Source of the DNA: Streptomyces sp. F001
GTDB taxonomy: Bacteria > Actinomycetota > Actinomycetes > Streptomycetales > Streptomycetaceae
Length of the DNA stretch: 64,000 nt
Direction: 5' to 3'
NCBI RefSeq assembly: GCF_004187715.1
Contig: NZ_QZWF01000004.1
Location: 310,001-374,000, forward strand
Below, one piece after another: positions 17,751 to 26,323 of this stretch. Within the stretch, counting starts at the first letter, position 1; the number at the start of each line of letters is the position of its first letter. The translations under genes and the position numbers were made by a program. The notes under the pieces were generated by a model. The model was not told where the DNA came from. It ran no database searches and worked only from the letters and a program-made list of their open reading frames with translations.

Positions 17751-19807
17751 GCACGGTGAGAAGAGTCACGGCAGCCGTACGAGCCTCTCTCGCCGTCGCG
17801 GTCCTCACCATTCTGCTCGCCGCAGCCGCCCCGGCCCACGCCGCCGACACTTCCGTCCCCGTGCAGGCGGCCCATCTCGCGTCCCGCCTCCGCACCGATC
17901 CGGTCTACGTCACCGACCAACTGCCGCGCGAGGTACCCCGCTCCATGGCTCCCGCGTTCGCCGAACTCGCCGAACGCACCGGAGTCCCCACGTACGTCCT
18001 CGTACTCCCGTTCTGGAGCACGGACGGCACAACCCTGCTCGACGCGGTGCACGACCGACTGGGGCGGGACGGCCTCTACGTGCTGCTCGACGAGTCGGGC
18101 GTCACGGACGCCGCCGCCTACGGGGTCCGTGCGCCGACCGACGACGCCGTGACCGTCGCCTCCTACGAACTGCCTTACGACGCAGGCCCTTTGCGCAGCT
18201 TCCAGCGCTTCACGGAAGCCGTGGCGCAGGGCCCCGAGAAGGCCGCCGAGCGGGCGGAGGCGGCGCGCGACAGGTACGACGCCGGGAACGAACCGGCGGA
18301 CATGTACATCGGCCCGAGCGACCGCGAGAACCAGTCGTTCCTGACCGGGATCGCGCTGACCGCCGTACCCCTGTCGATCCTGATACTGGTCCCGTACGTA
18401 CGGCGTTGGCGTCGCGGTCTGCCCGGCGCGCAGGCGCGGCAGCGGCCCGTCCGCCGCGCACGCGCCTGGATCGTGCCTGCCGTGGCCCTCCTCTCGGCCG
18501 CCGCGATAGCCGCCACCGCTCCCACCGTCTTCGACCAGACGAGGTCGAGCGCAGCCCCGACGCCCACCCCGGCCGACCTGACCGCCCGCGCCGACCGCGT
18601 CGCGGCGGGCCTGAAGCAGAACCCGGTGTACGCCGACCCGGAAAGCCCCCAGCTGCTGGACGCCCGGCAACGGGCCCGCCTGCACGACCGCATCCGCACC
18701 TTCGTCCGCTCGGACGGCGGCGGCCCGGTCTACGTCGCCCTCGTACCGCAGCTGCCCGAGGACGAATCCGCCGGCGACTCCGAACTGTTCGCCGCCGCGG
18801 TGCACCACCGTGTGGGCAGGGACGGCGTGTACGTCGTCGCCGACCCGTTCAACGGCATGATCGACGTCGTCAACCACGGGCTACGGCTGGACAGCATCGA
18901 TCTCTACTTCGACCTGCCGGAGTCCATCGCGTACGGCGACGAGGCGGCGGACAAGGCCGACGATCACCTCATGGCCGAACGCCTCGACCGGCTCATGACC
19001 CACCTCGACAAGTCTCCGCGCACGGAAGAGCCGGAGGCCCTCTCCGATCCGGTGCCCGCACCGAACCCTCGCACGGCCACGGTCCTGCCCCCACTGTTTT
19101 CCGGGGAGTTCTGGCCCGGCCTGTTCATGGGCGCCGTGGTGACCGTGATCCTCTTCGTGGTCGTGTCCGGCGTCCTGGGCATGGTCGCCAGGGCGCTGCG
19201 GCGGCGCACCCCGGAGCCGACGTCGTCCCTCCCCCTCAGCCAACCATCCACCCCAACCACACGCTTCCTGCGACGCACGGCCCGCACAGAACTCCGTGCC
19301 CTGACACGGGACTTCACGGCGCACCAGCCCGAGGCCGCCTCCGCCACCCACACACGCGCGGCGGACTGCCGGGAAGCGGCGATGCTGCTGGCGGGCGTGA
19401 ACCGCGACACCAACCGCCTCGCCGACGCACCGACCGCCACGACGGACCCCGCGACCCTGGTCGCCCTGATCGTCCTCGCCCGCGCGGGCCGAGCCGCGCT
19501 CGCCGACGACGTGGAGGACCTCGTCTGCGGCGTGAACCCCCTGCACGGCCCCGCCGAGACACGCCGCGACGTCCGGGTATCGGCCACCGAACGCAACCGC
19601 AGACGCTGGCTCCCCGTCTGCACACGGTGCCTGAACGCGGCCATCGCCGACCCGAGCTCCGTCCCGGCCCTACTGCTGACGCTCCCGGCCCCGACGGGCG
19701 ACGGGCGGGTGCCGTACGACGAGGCCGGGGGCGCATCGGCCGCCGTACGGGAGGGGGTGCCGCGGCTCGTCCGGAGGGTGCGGGAGGCGACGGTCACCGC
19801 CCGCTGA
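17747..19807 (+). CDS. Multi-pass membrane protein with duplicated extracytoplasmic domain
   Basis: 686 residues. A signal peptide (VAVLTILLAAAAPAHA) precedes a domain, a membrane helix (GIALTAVPLSILILVPYV) and another helix (IVPAVALLSAAAIAATAP). A second copy of the first domain follows, then a last helix (GLFMGAVVTVILFVVVSGVLG) and a cytoplasmic Arg/Ala-rich region containing VCGVNPLHG. The duplication is visible as RLRTDPVYVTDQL...VHDRLGRDGLYVLLDE against GLKQNPVYADPES...VHHRVGRDGVYVVADP. The repeat pattern recalls TPM-type periplasmic domains but I am not sure. Coupled to the lipoprotein upstream by ATGA overlap. Function unknown; probably a cell-surface complex. Confidence 0.75.
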   Translation: MSTVRRVTAAVRASLAVAVLTILLAAAAPAHAADTSVPVQAAHLASRLRTDPVYVTDQLPREVPRSMAPAFAELAERTGVPTYVLVLPFWSTDGTTLLDAVHDRLGRDGLYVLLDESGVTDAAAYGVRAPTDDAVTVASYELPYDAGPLRSFQRFTEAVAQGPEKAAERAEAARDRYDAGNEPADMYIGPSDRENQSFLTGIALTAVPLSILILVPYVRRWRRGLPGAQARQRPVRRARAWIVPAVALLSAAAIAATAPTVFDQTRSSAAPTPTPADLTARADRVAAGLKQNPVYADPESPQLLDARQRARLHDRIRTFVRSDGGGPVYVALVPQLPEDESAGDSELFAAAVHHRVGRDGVYVVADPFNGMIDVVNHGLRLDSIDLYFDLPESIAYGDEAADKADDHLMAERLDRLMTHLDKSPRTEEPEALSDPVPAPNPRTATVLPPLFSGEFWPGLFMGAVVTVILFVVVSGVLGMVARALRRRTPEPTSSLPLSQPSTPTTRFLRRTARTELRALTRDFTAHQPEAASATHTRAADCREAAMLLAGVNRDTNRLADAPTATTDPATLVALIVLARAGRAALADDVEDLVCGVNPLHGPAETRRDVRVSATERNRRRWLPVCTRCLNAAIADPSSVPALLLTLPAPTGDGRVPYDEAGGASAAVREGVPRLVRRVREATVTAR

Positions 19808-19821
19808 CACGCCCGTATCGG

Positions 19822-19859
19822 GCCGGGCGGGCGCTGGCGCTGCCGTGCCGCCGCCCGGC
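19822..19859 (+). terminator. Terminator-like hairpin after the membrane operon
   Basis: Arms GCCGGGCGG (19822-19830) and CCGCCCGGC (19851-19859) with a GC-rich interior that can pair further. It lies 15 bases after the stop codon. Confidence 0.55.
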
Positions 19860-19949
19860 TCTTGGGGTGAGGTGACCCCATTCACCGAAACGGGTGATCG
19901 ACTGGCATATGGCCGATCATCCGAGCCGGGGCGTCCTACGGTCCCTCAC

Positions 19950-20829
19950 ATGGTCAGCTCATCCCATGAGGCGATGCACCGCCTCTTCCAGGAAGACCCG
20001 GGCGTCTTCGCCCGGACTTCCCGGGCCCTCGACCTCCCCTTCCCCGACCCCGTGGCCGTGTCCCTGTTACCCACGGACCTGACCGAGATCAGACCGATGG
20101 AACGGCGCGTGGACACCCTCCTGAGAATCGACACGGCCGCGGGGGACAGTCATCTCCTGGTCGTCGAGGCGCAACGAAAGAAGGACCCTGCCAAGCTCAC
20201 CAGCTGGGCCTACTACGTGGCCCACCTCCAGGAGAAGTACGGCATCCCCCCGGTCCTTCTCGTCACGTGCCAGGACAGGGCCACGGCCGAGTGGGCGGCA
20301 AAGCCCTTCACCATCGGCCCCCGGCAGTGGCCGACCCTCACCCTGCGAGCCCTCGTCTTTGGACCGCACAACGTCCCCGCCATCACCGACCCGTCAGTCG
20401 CGGCCCGGGACATCCCTCTCGCCACCTCTGAGCGCCGTCACACATGGTAAGGACCCGAATGCTCCTGCCATACTGCAAGCCCTGGCCGTCGCCCTGAAGA
20501 CCATCGACGAGGAGACCGCGAGGATCTTCGCCGAGCTCACCGAACTCGGCCTCGGCACCACCCCCGCGGCCGAGAACTGGAGGCAACTGATGTCCGTGGA
20601 CCTGTCCTTCTTCCGCTCACAGACCTCCCAGCGGCTGCGGGCCATGGGGCGCGCCGAAGGCCGCGCCGAGGACATCCTCCTGATCCTCGAGTCACGCGGC
20701 ATCGAGGTCCCGGAGACCACGCGCGAACAGATCATGACCTGCACAGACCTCGACACACTCCGCACGTGGGTCACCCGGGCCGTGCATGTCGAAGCGGCCG
20801 AGGAACTGTTCGTGGCGGACGAGGCCTGA
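19950..20829 (+). pseudogene. PD-(D/E)XK-like protein gene, frameshifted
   Basis: The N-terminal part begins MVSSSHEAMHRLFQEDPGVF and contains RIDTAAGDSHLLVVEAQRKK, a D...ExQ/K arrangement like that of Rpn/transposase-type PD-(D/E)XK nuclease domains. At about 20424-20426 (GCCACCTCTGAGC) the frame runs to a stop as SERRHTW. Removing one T gives SAVTHGKDPNAPAILQALAV and the rest of a normal helical C-terminus (QRLRAMGRAEGRAEDILLIL), ending at 20829. So one inserted base separates two halves of a protein of about 293 residues. Close relatives are common in Streptomyces, with function unproven. Confidence 0.65.
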
Positions 20830-20851
20830 ATCAAAGGCAGACCACGGCGGA

Positions 20852-20887
20852 CAGCCCTCCGCCAAGCCTTGTCGGCACGGAGGGCTG
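20852..20887. terminator. Bidirectional terminator between convergent genes
   Basis: Arms CAGCCCTCCG (20852-20861) and CGGAGGGCTG (20878-20887) are perfect and separated by 16 bases. They lie between the convergent frameshifted gene ending at 20829 and the fragment ending at 20941. Confidence 0.6.
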
Positions 20888-20940
20888 AGCTGTGCCCCCG
20901 GAAGACCCGCCGTCAGGCCGAGCACCAGAGGTACCGCCGA

Positions 20941-21330
20941 CTACCGGTTGACGGCCTGGATCTCCTTCACCGTCACGTCTTGCTCGTACGTCGACAGCCC
21001 GTCCGGCAGAGCCGGCTGCTGCGGCGCCCCGTCGGGGTCGGCGGAGTCGGTCCAGGTGACCTTCCAGGTGATGGACGCCTTGAAGGGGTAGGTACCGGTG
21101 CCGGACGAACGGCGGTAGGTGACGTTGCAGCCGGCGTCCTTGCTGTCGACCGTGTAGCCGCCCTTGCCCTTGACCAGGTCGTACGTGCATGTCTGCGGGT
21201 CGGCGTCGGCAGTCCCGGCCTCGACCTTGAGCGCGACGGGGGCCGCAACGGTCGTCGCCGCCATCTGGACGCCCTTGTAGTTGATGCTGGCGGTCGTCCA
21301 CATGCGGTCGAAGTCGCCGTCGAGCTTCAC
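20941..21330 (-). pseudogene. C-terminal fragment paralogous to the 22.5-kb secreted protein
   Basis: The product matches the last third of the protein at 22469-23554. VALKVEAGTADA pairs with VSLKLEPGTEDA, YRRSSGTGTYPFKASITWKV with LRSSGDGTFNLQATITWEV, and DVTVKEIQAVNR with AVTVQEIQAVNR. The homology begins near 21330 with no signal peptide or proper start, so this is the surviving tail of a second copy in opposite orientation. Directly beyond the break lies a fragment of an unrelated gene. Secretion is not possible without the N-terminus. Confidence 0.75.
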
Positions 21331-21344
21331 TCGCGTGCCGAGTC

Positions 21345-21581
21345 TACGCCTGCCCGGAGTGCGCCGCCCGCTACCCGCCCCTCACGGACGCACTCGAACT
21401 CCTCGACCCCGCCCACCACCGCTCCCGCCTCACCCTCCACGTCCTCAAGGTCAATGCCGAGGGCACCGTGACCGAGGACCGCGGCGAGGTCGAGATCCTG
21501 GCCGGCGGGCGCACCGATCCGGTGCCGTTCACGTCGACGTATCCGCCGTGCAACTGCCCCAGATGCAAGACCCCGCGATAG
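21345..21581 (+). pseudogene. C-terminal fragment of a small cysteine-rich protein
   Basis: An open stretch reads YACPECAARYPPLTDALELL, then VEILAGGRTDPVPFTSTYPP and CNCPRCKTPR, ending at TAG 21579-21581. The two CxxC knuckles suggest a zinc-binding domain found in small Streptomyces proteins. The N-terminus is missing and the break coincides with the end of the neighbouring paralog fragment, so a single deletion or recombination joined them. Confidence 0.5.
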
Positions 21582-21604
21582 CGAATCGAAACTCCACAGA
21601 ACGA

Positions 21605-21640
21605 CGGCCCCGGACGCAGCACACCAAGGCACCGGGGCCG
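21605..21640 (+). terminator. Terminator-like hairpin
   Basis: CGGCCCCGG (21605-21613) pairs with CCGGGGCCG (21632-21640), 24 bases after the fragment's stop codon and about 160 bases before the type VII-like operon. Confidence 0.6.
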
Positions 21641-21800
21641 CCGCCCGTTTGGGCACGATCAGGACACAGAGCACAGTCAGCAAGGGCCCATACGCCCGGA
21701 AATCACCACGTTCTCGAGAAAGTTCGCTCTGGCGAAACCAAGAACCTCCTCGATACCGTCAGATCTCTTGACTGAACTTCTGTCTCACGGGGAGTCCACT

Positions 21801-22472
21801 GTGAAGCGCCGCCCTTTGCCCGTTGCTGCCGCGCTGGCCGCGACCGCAGCCCTTCTCCTGACGGCCTGCGGCAGCGGGGACGACGAATCCAGCGACGATG
21901 ACAAGATCGTAGGCGCCGACCAGGGAACGGAGAAGCCGACGAAGTCGGCGGAGCCCTCGGGAGCACCGGCAGAGGACAAGCCGGACGGCGTTGATGTTTC
22001 CCTGCCCAAGGACATGAACCTGGTCTTCGACTGGGACAAGCCGGAGGACAAGAACGAGGCGGCCGCGATGGCCGACACGGCCAACTTCTTCCGTGCCATC
22101 TACCGGGGCGTCGACAAGCGCACGACCAAGGACGCCGCCTTGGCCGCCTACTCCACAGGCGATGGGCTGAAGTACGCGAAGACGCAAATCGACGTCAGGC
22201 TCGAAGGCGGCTGGACGGCAACCGGCACCCGGCGCCACTACCAGGCCACCACCCGGTCCGCGTCGAACGGCAACTCGGTGGAGGTTGCGTTCTGCGTGGA
22301 CTCCAGCAAGTTCTACTCCAAAGAAGTCAAGACCGGAAAGGTCCTGAAGGGTACGCCCAGCATCACGGACTTCGACTACTTCAAGATCATCATGGTCAAG
22401 CTCCCCACCGGAGACGCTCTGTGGCAGGCGTCCAAGGTGTACGTCGAGACAAAGGCGGCGAAGTGTCAGTGA
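21801..22472 (+). CDS. Lipoprotein heading the type VII-secretion-like operon
   Basis: 223 residues from GTG 21801, 6 nt after GGGGAG. The signal (RRPLPVAAALAATAALLLTAC) ends in a lipobox, followed by an acidic linker (DDESSDDDK) and a domain of about 150 residues. That domain contains LVFDWDKPEDKNEAAAMADT, RRHYQATTRSASNGNSVEVA and FCVDSSKFYSKEVKTGKV, a pattern like actinobacterial surface lipoproteins with NTF2-like or transfer domains. I do not recognise a named family. It overlaps the next gene by 4 bases (GTGA), so it belongs to the operon with the secreted protein and WXG100-like gene and likely sits at the outer face of the membrane. Confidence 0.75.
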   Translation: MKRRPLPVAAALAATAALLLTACGSGDDESSDDDKIVGADQGTEKPTKSAEPSGAPAEDKPDGVDVSLPKDMNLVFDWDKPEDKNEAAAMADTANFFRAIYRGVDKRTTKDAALAAYSTGDGLKYAKTQIDVRLEGGWTATGTRRHYQATTRSASNGNSVEVAFCVDSSKFYSKEVKTGKVLKGTPSITDFDYFKIIMVKLPTGDALWQASKVYVETKAAKCQ

Positions 22473-23554
22473 ACAGGTCACGGCGTACGGCCCTCAGCAC
22501 CGGCGCGGCTGCACTGACACTGGCCTTGGGTGTCCTCGTCCTCGCGGAACCGGCCTACGCGGGAGAGCAGCCGGGCAACGCCCAGGGCTCCAACACAGAA
22601 CAGTCGGGCGGCGGTGACGGCAACGGCATCTACGCCGCCGCACGCATCCAGTACTCCGGAGCCGTCACCAAGAACGGCAGCACCGGAAACGTGACGTCCT
22701 CCGACGTCAACTGGACGCCACCGCCCTGCTGGTACGCCCCCTACCTCGGCGCCAAGGACTTCAAAGAAAAGATGTCCAAGGACATCGAGAGCCAGATGAA
22801 CGCGCCAGGTATGGGTGGCCACGCGGGCGCTGCGCTGAGCGAGCTGCAGCGCCACTACGAGGACGAGTACGGCTGGACCGACACCCCCGGCTACAAGGAC
22901 TACAACGTCGAGAACGACGGCAAGGGGATGTTCTGGGCCGCCGTCGAAAATCCCAACGAGCCCGATATTCTGAAGCGGAGCTCGTGCAACGACCTCCCCT
23001 TCTGGGTCGAGAACGGCGAAGCCCCGCCGCCCCAGTACGAAGAGGCCATCACCCCGGAGATACTCGCCGCCCTCGCCTACCAGCACATGCAGCTTCCCGA
23101 CACCGAGGTCACCCTCGCTCCCGAGGCCAACACCAAGGTGAACCTGCCGACTTGGGCCTGGCTCGACAAGGCCGTCTTCGGCGAGGTCCAGGCCACGGCG
23201 GCCATCAACGTCCCCGGCTTCAACATCCAGGCCACGACCACCGCCAAGCCGGTGTCCCTCAAGCTGGAGCCGGGCACCGAGGACGCCGAGACCTACCCGG
23301 CCTCCGGCGAGTGCGCCATCAACGCCGACGGCTCCATCGGCGAGCCCTACGCCAAGGGCAAGTCCGACCAGACGCCGCCCTGCGGCCTCAAGTACCTCCG
23401 CTCCTCCGGCGACGGCACCTTCAACCTCCAGGCCACCATCACCTGGGAAGTCGCCTGGACCGGCACCGGCGGCGCCGGCGGCGACCTGCCCGACGGGACG
23501 TTCGGCAACGACCAGGCGGTGACCGTCCAGGAGATCCAGGCCGTCAACCGGTGA
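22469..23554 (+). CDS. Secreted protein of the type VII-like operon
   Basis: About 361 residues, starting at GTG 22469 (overlapping the previous TGA) or GTG 22463. A Sec signal (STGAAALTLALGVLVLAEPAYA) is followed by a Gly/Ser-rich stretch and VTSSDVNWTPPPCWYAPYLG. The C-terminal half is beta-rich (VQATAAINVPGFNIQATTT, SLKLEPGTEDA, LRSSGDGTFNLQATITWEV, VQEIQAVNR). A truncated paralog lies at 20941-21330. No catalytic motif is seen; it may be an extracellular partner of the export system. Paired cysteines (CNDLPFW, ECAINADG, PPCGLKYL) suit an oxidising location. Confidence 0.75.
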   Translation: MNRSRRTALSTGAAALTLALGVLVLAEPAYAGEQPGNAQGSNTEQSGGGDGNGIYAAARIQYSGAVTKNGSTGNVTSSDVNWTPPPCWYAPYLGAKDFKEKMSKDIESQMNAPGMGGHAGAALSELQRHYEDEYGWTDTPGYKDYNVENDGKGMFWAAVENPNEPDILKRSSCNDLPFWVENGEAPPPQYEEAITPEILAALAYQHMQLPDTEVTLAPEANTKVNLPTWAWLDKAVFGEVQATAAINVPGFNIQATTTAKPVSLKLEPGTEDAETYPASGECAINADGSIGEPYAKGKSDQTPPCGLKYLRSSGDGTFNLQATITWEVAWTGTGGAGGDLPDGTFGNDQAVTVQEIQAVNR

Positions 23555-23594
23555 ACCGACAGCAGCGAGAACACGCACGGGGGGAGGGGCATCC

Positions 23595-23894
23595 ATGGGC
23601 GATTCGGACCTGACGGTCGACTACGAGTTCCTCGCGGACTGCGAACGCAAGCTCGGGCAGCTCAAGAAGACCTTCGAGGACATCGAGAACCGTCGCGACG
23701 ACATGGACAAGCACTGGGGCTCCGGTGCCATAGCCGACGTCATGGAGGACTTCGTCGACAACTGGGACGACTACCGCACCCGGCTCGTCGAGTCACTCAA
23801 GTCGGTGGGCGAGATGGTGGCCGGAACCAAGAAGGCGTTCGAGGGCCTGGACGAGCAGTTGGCCAAACAGGGCGAGAAGAAGCAGAAGAAGTGA
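23595..23894 (+). CDS. WXG100-like (Esx) protein
   Basis: 99 residues, all helical, with no signal peptide: YEFLADCERKLGQLKKTFED, a turn containing KHWGSG, then IADVMEDFVDNWDDYRTRLV and a C-terminus FEGLDEQLAKQG. Length, the helix-turn(WG)-helix plan and the aromatic-xxx-Asp tail fit small type VII secretion substrates. It has F instead of Y in the usual YxxxD/E signal. A dead relative lies at 27148-27340. The ATG follows GGGGGAGGGG. It overlaps the putative effector by 4 bases (GTGA), as Esx proteins do with the partner they escort. Confidence 0.8.
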   Translation: MGDSDLTVDYEFLADCERKLGQLKKTFEDIENRRDDMDKHWGSGAIADVMEDFVDNWDDYRTRLVESLKSVGEMVAGTKKAFEGLDEQLAKQGEKKQKK

Positions 23895-25240
23895 CACCTA
23901 CATCCAAGCGCCGTCCGGTCGACTGGCAGCCGCTGTGCGACTCCGACCCCGTGCCCGGTGATCCGGAGGAGATCCGCGCCGAGGTCAAGCACATGGTCTC
24001 GGTCGCCGAGAAACTCCGGGACCAGGCCAAGAACCTCAAGGCGATCAGCGACGAGGACACCCTCAAGGGCAAGTACGTCAAACGCCTGCGCGAGGAGTCC
24101 GGCACGCTGGAGAAGCACATGCGGGAGGTGGCCAGCCGTTACGAGCGTGTACACGGCCATCTGACCAAGTGGTCGAACGATCTGGAGGACTTCCAGTCGG
24201 ACGCCGACAAGGTCCTGCACCAGGCGAAGGAGAAGCAGGGCGAGATCGAGGCGGAGAAGAAGAAGGAAGCCGGCTCCGCCGACAAGGACACTCCCCGGCC
24301 CTCCGTCAGCGGCACGGACCACGATCCCCTCCAGCCGTACCGAAACCGGCTGAACGACATCACCGGAGCCCGGGACACCCGCGCCAATCACCATGCCGGG
24401 AAAATCCGCGCCGAGATCGAGGACGTGATCGAGGACTCGTGGTGGGACGACGTCAAGGGCTGGGTCCATGACCATGCGGACGGCATCAAGGCTTTCATCG
24501 ATGTTCTCGGCTGGGTCGCGACGGCGGCTGGCTTCCTGGCGCTCGCCATTCCCGGCTTGAACCTGCTCGTCCTTGGCATCGCGGCGCTGACGATCGGGCT
24601 CAGACTCCTACTGGTGGCGTCCGGCGACGCCAGCTGGACGGATGTCATCTTCGACGTCGTGGGCGGACTGCTCGTCGTCGGTGGCCTCGGGGCCGCCGCG
24701 AAGCTCGCCAGTGGCGCCAAGGCCACCGTGGGCGCCGCTCAGGCCGCCCGGACCGCCGGCCTGAGCCGAGGGCTCAGGGGCGTCAAGGGCGTCCTGGACG
24801 ACACGGGGCGGATGATGACCAAATTGCCGGAAGGGCCGGGGCGGCAGGCCCTCGGAGCGGCCCGTAACGCGATGCGCAAGTCCATCTCCCAGAACGTCGG
24901 CCTGGTCGCCAAGGGGCCGCTGAGGGTCAGCCCGTTGTCGACGCTGGTGCACCTCGGTGACAAGGAGATGGCCGGCATGGCGAAGATGCTGCAGGCGAAC
25001 AAGGCCGCCTTCCCGGCGGCCGCGGGTGCTGCGGCGGACAAGGCGTACAAGTCCTATCAGGTGGGCCTCGGCATCGCCTGGACCGGCATGGGGATGGACG
25101 TCATGGACAAGTCGCTGGGAAAGAGCGACCTGACAAGCTGGACCAAGGAGAAGTTCGGTACCGACGAGAAGCCGTACAACGCGGCGTACTCGGACTGGAA
25201 GGACAACACCCTGAAGCCCGCCCCCGACACCCACTGGTGA
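23891..25240 (+). CDS. Probable type VII-secreted effector with membrane-spanning middle
   Basis: 449 residues from a GTG inside the previous stop. Residues about 25-125 are coiled-coil (EIRAEVKHMVSVAEKLRDQA, LRDQ/KRLREESGTLEKHM) like the helical N-terminus of WXG/LXG effectors. A charged linker is followed by two hydrophobic blocks (VLGWVATAAGFLALAIPGLN, LLVLGIAALTIGLRLLLV) and a Gly/Ala-rich segment (DVVGGLLVVGGLGAAAKLA). The C-terminal 150 residues (SLGKSDLTSWTKEKFGTDEK, then YNAAYSDW) match no toxin I know and show no enzyme signature. Position after a WXG100-like gene supports an exported effector, but a structural role is equally possible. Confidence 0.65.
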   Translation: MTPTSKRRPVDWQPLCDSDPVPGDPEEIRAEVKHMVSVAEKLRDQAKNLKAISDEDTLKGKYVKRLREESGTLEKHMREVASRYERVHGHLTKWSNDLEDFQSDADKVLHQAKEKQGEIEAEKKKEAGSADKDTPRPSVSGTDHDPLQPYRNRLNDITGARDTRANHHAGKIRAEIEDVIEDSWWDDVKGWVHDHADGIKAFIDVLGWVATAAGFLALAIPGLNLLVLGIAALTIGLRLLLVASGDASWTDVIFDVVGGLLVVGGLGAAAKLASGAKATVGAAQAARTAGLSRGLRGVKGVLDDTGRMMTKLPEGPGRQALGAARNAMRKSISQNVGLVAKGPLRVSPLSTLVHLGDKEMAGMAKMLQANKAAFPAAAGAAADKAYKSYQVGLGIAWTGMGMDVMDKSLGKSDLTSWTKEKFGTDEKPYNAAYSDWKDNTLKPAPDTHW

Positions 25241-25249
25241 GGAATGACC

Positions 25250-25663
25250 ATGGACCTGAACTCGGCGCATCGCATTGCCGAGGCCGAAGCCGCCCGCACC
25301 GGGCTCGGCACCGGCCCTAACCGGCGGCTCCGGCTGACACTGATCATCGGGATGCCGCTGTTCCTGCCGGTATTGGGAATCATGATCCTGGTGCCGAAGT
25401 CCCTCATGAATGATGTGCTCTACGTCTATGAGGCCGGGATCGTCGGCTGCCTCCTGCACTACGTCTGGGTGTTCGTGAAGTACCCCAGGTACACGGGCCG
25501 TCCGCCCTACCTCACCCGGGATCTCGCCATGGGCGGCGGCTTCTTCCTGCCCTCGCTGTTCTTCGGCTTCTGGCCGGGCATGATCGCCGCCCCGGCGTGG
25601 GCGCTCTTCGTAGGCGTTGCCTACACCGTGGAAGTAACGCGGGGGCGCAATGACCACCGCTGA
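25250..25663 (+). CDS. Small four-helix membrane protein
   Basis: 137 residues from ATG 25250, 7 nt after GAGGA (ATG 25244 is too close to the site). Four hydrophobic stretches are visible: LTLIIGMPLFLPVLGIMILV, VYEAGIVGCLLHYVWVFV, MGGGFFLPSLFFGFWPGM and IAAPAWALFVGVAYTV. No cysteine pairs or catalytic residues were seen. It follows the effector gene by 9 bases and overlaps the next gene by 14, so it belongs to the same operon. It may be an effector-specific immunity or membrane partner; this is position only. Confidence 0.65.
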   Translation: MDLNSAHRIAEAEAARTGLGTGPNRRLRLTLIIGMPLFLPVLGIMILVPKSLMNDVLYVYEAGIVGCLLHYVWVFVKYPRYTGRPPYLTRDLAMGGGFFLPSLFFGFWPGMIAAPAWALFVGVAYTVEVTRGRNDHR

Positions 25664-26282
25664 GCAACGCCGGGCCCCGAACGGCTTCAACCTCGTGCCG
25701 CCACCCGGCTGGGACGTGATTCCGCTGCGCACGGGTACCGAGGAAGCGATGGACCGCATCGTGCGCAAGGCCGTCGCACAGCTGCCCGTCGGCTTCCCCA
25801 AGGACGACATTCCGAAGGCTCGACTGAAGCTCACCCAGGAGATGAAGAAGGTCGTTCGCCGGGCCAGGGCCAAGGGGGGAATGACCCTCTACCTCCCCAC
25901 CGAACGCCTCCACGGCGTCGCGCTGCCCGTCTCGATCGTGGCCTCCGAGCCGATCGAGATTCCGCGGGTCAGGCCCAACAGCGGCCCGGAAGCGGTCCTG
26001 GCCGCGCTCGCCTCCGTGACTCCCGGTACCGAGTCGCGGGAGCTCGACGACACCGCGGCCCTGCGCTCGGAGCGCGACGTACCCGCCGACGCAGCCAAGG
26101 GCGTCGACGTCGCTCACCGCCAGGTCGAGTACTTCGTTCCGGTCCCGGACAGCGCCCCCGATCAGTACCTCACCTTCTCCTTCAGCGCCCTGATCGCGCC
26201 CGGCTCGGATCCCGCCTTCTACGACACCCTCGTGGAGTTGTTCGATGCCGTGATGGGCACCTTCCGCTGGAGCTACGCCTGA
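25650..26282 (+). CDS. Conserved hypothetical protein of the type VII-like operon
   Basis: 210 residues, soluble, starting MTTAEQRRAPNGFNLVPPPG. Alternating strands and helices include VIPLRTGTEEAMDRIVRKAV, MKKVVRRARAKGGMTLYLPT and YLTFSFSALIAPG. The early PPPGW motif followed by a mixed alpha/beta fold recalls cytoplasmic helper or LpqN-like proteins near mycobacterial ESX loci, but the resemblance is loose. Its start lies inside the membrane gene (14-base overlap), so it is co-translated. A chaperone-like role for the effector is conceivable but unproven. Confidence 0.6.
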   Translation: MTTAEQRRAPNGFNLVPPPGWDVIPLRTGTEEAMDRIVRKAVAQLPVGFPKDDIPKARLKLTQEMKKVVRRARAKGGMTLYLPTERLHGVALPVSIVASEPIEIPRVRPNSGPEAVLAALASVTPGTESRELDDTAALRSERDVPADAAKGVDVAHRQVEYFVPVPDSAPDQYLTFSFSALIAPGSDPAFYDTLVELFDAVMGTFRWSYA

Positions 26283-26323
26283 AGGCTCCCTTCTGCCGTG
26301 CCCCCCGAAGAAAGAGACCACTC

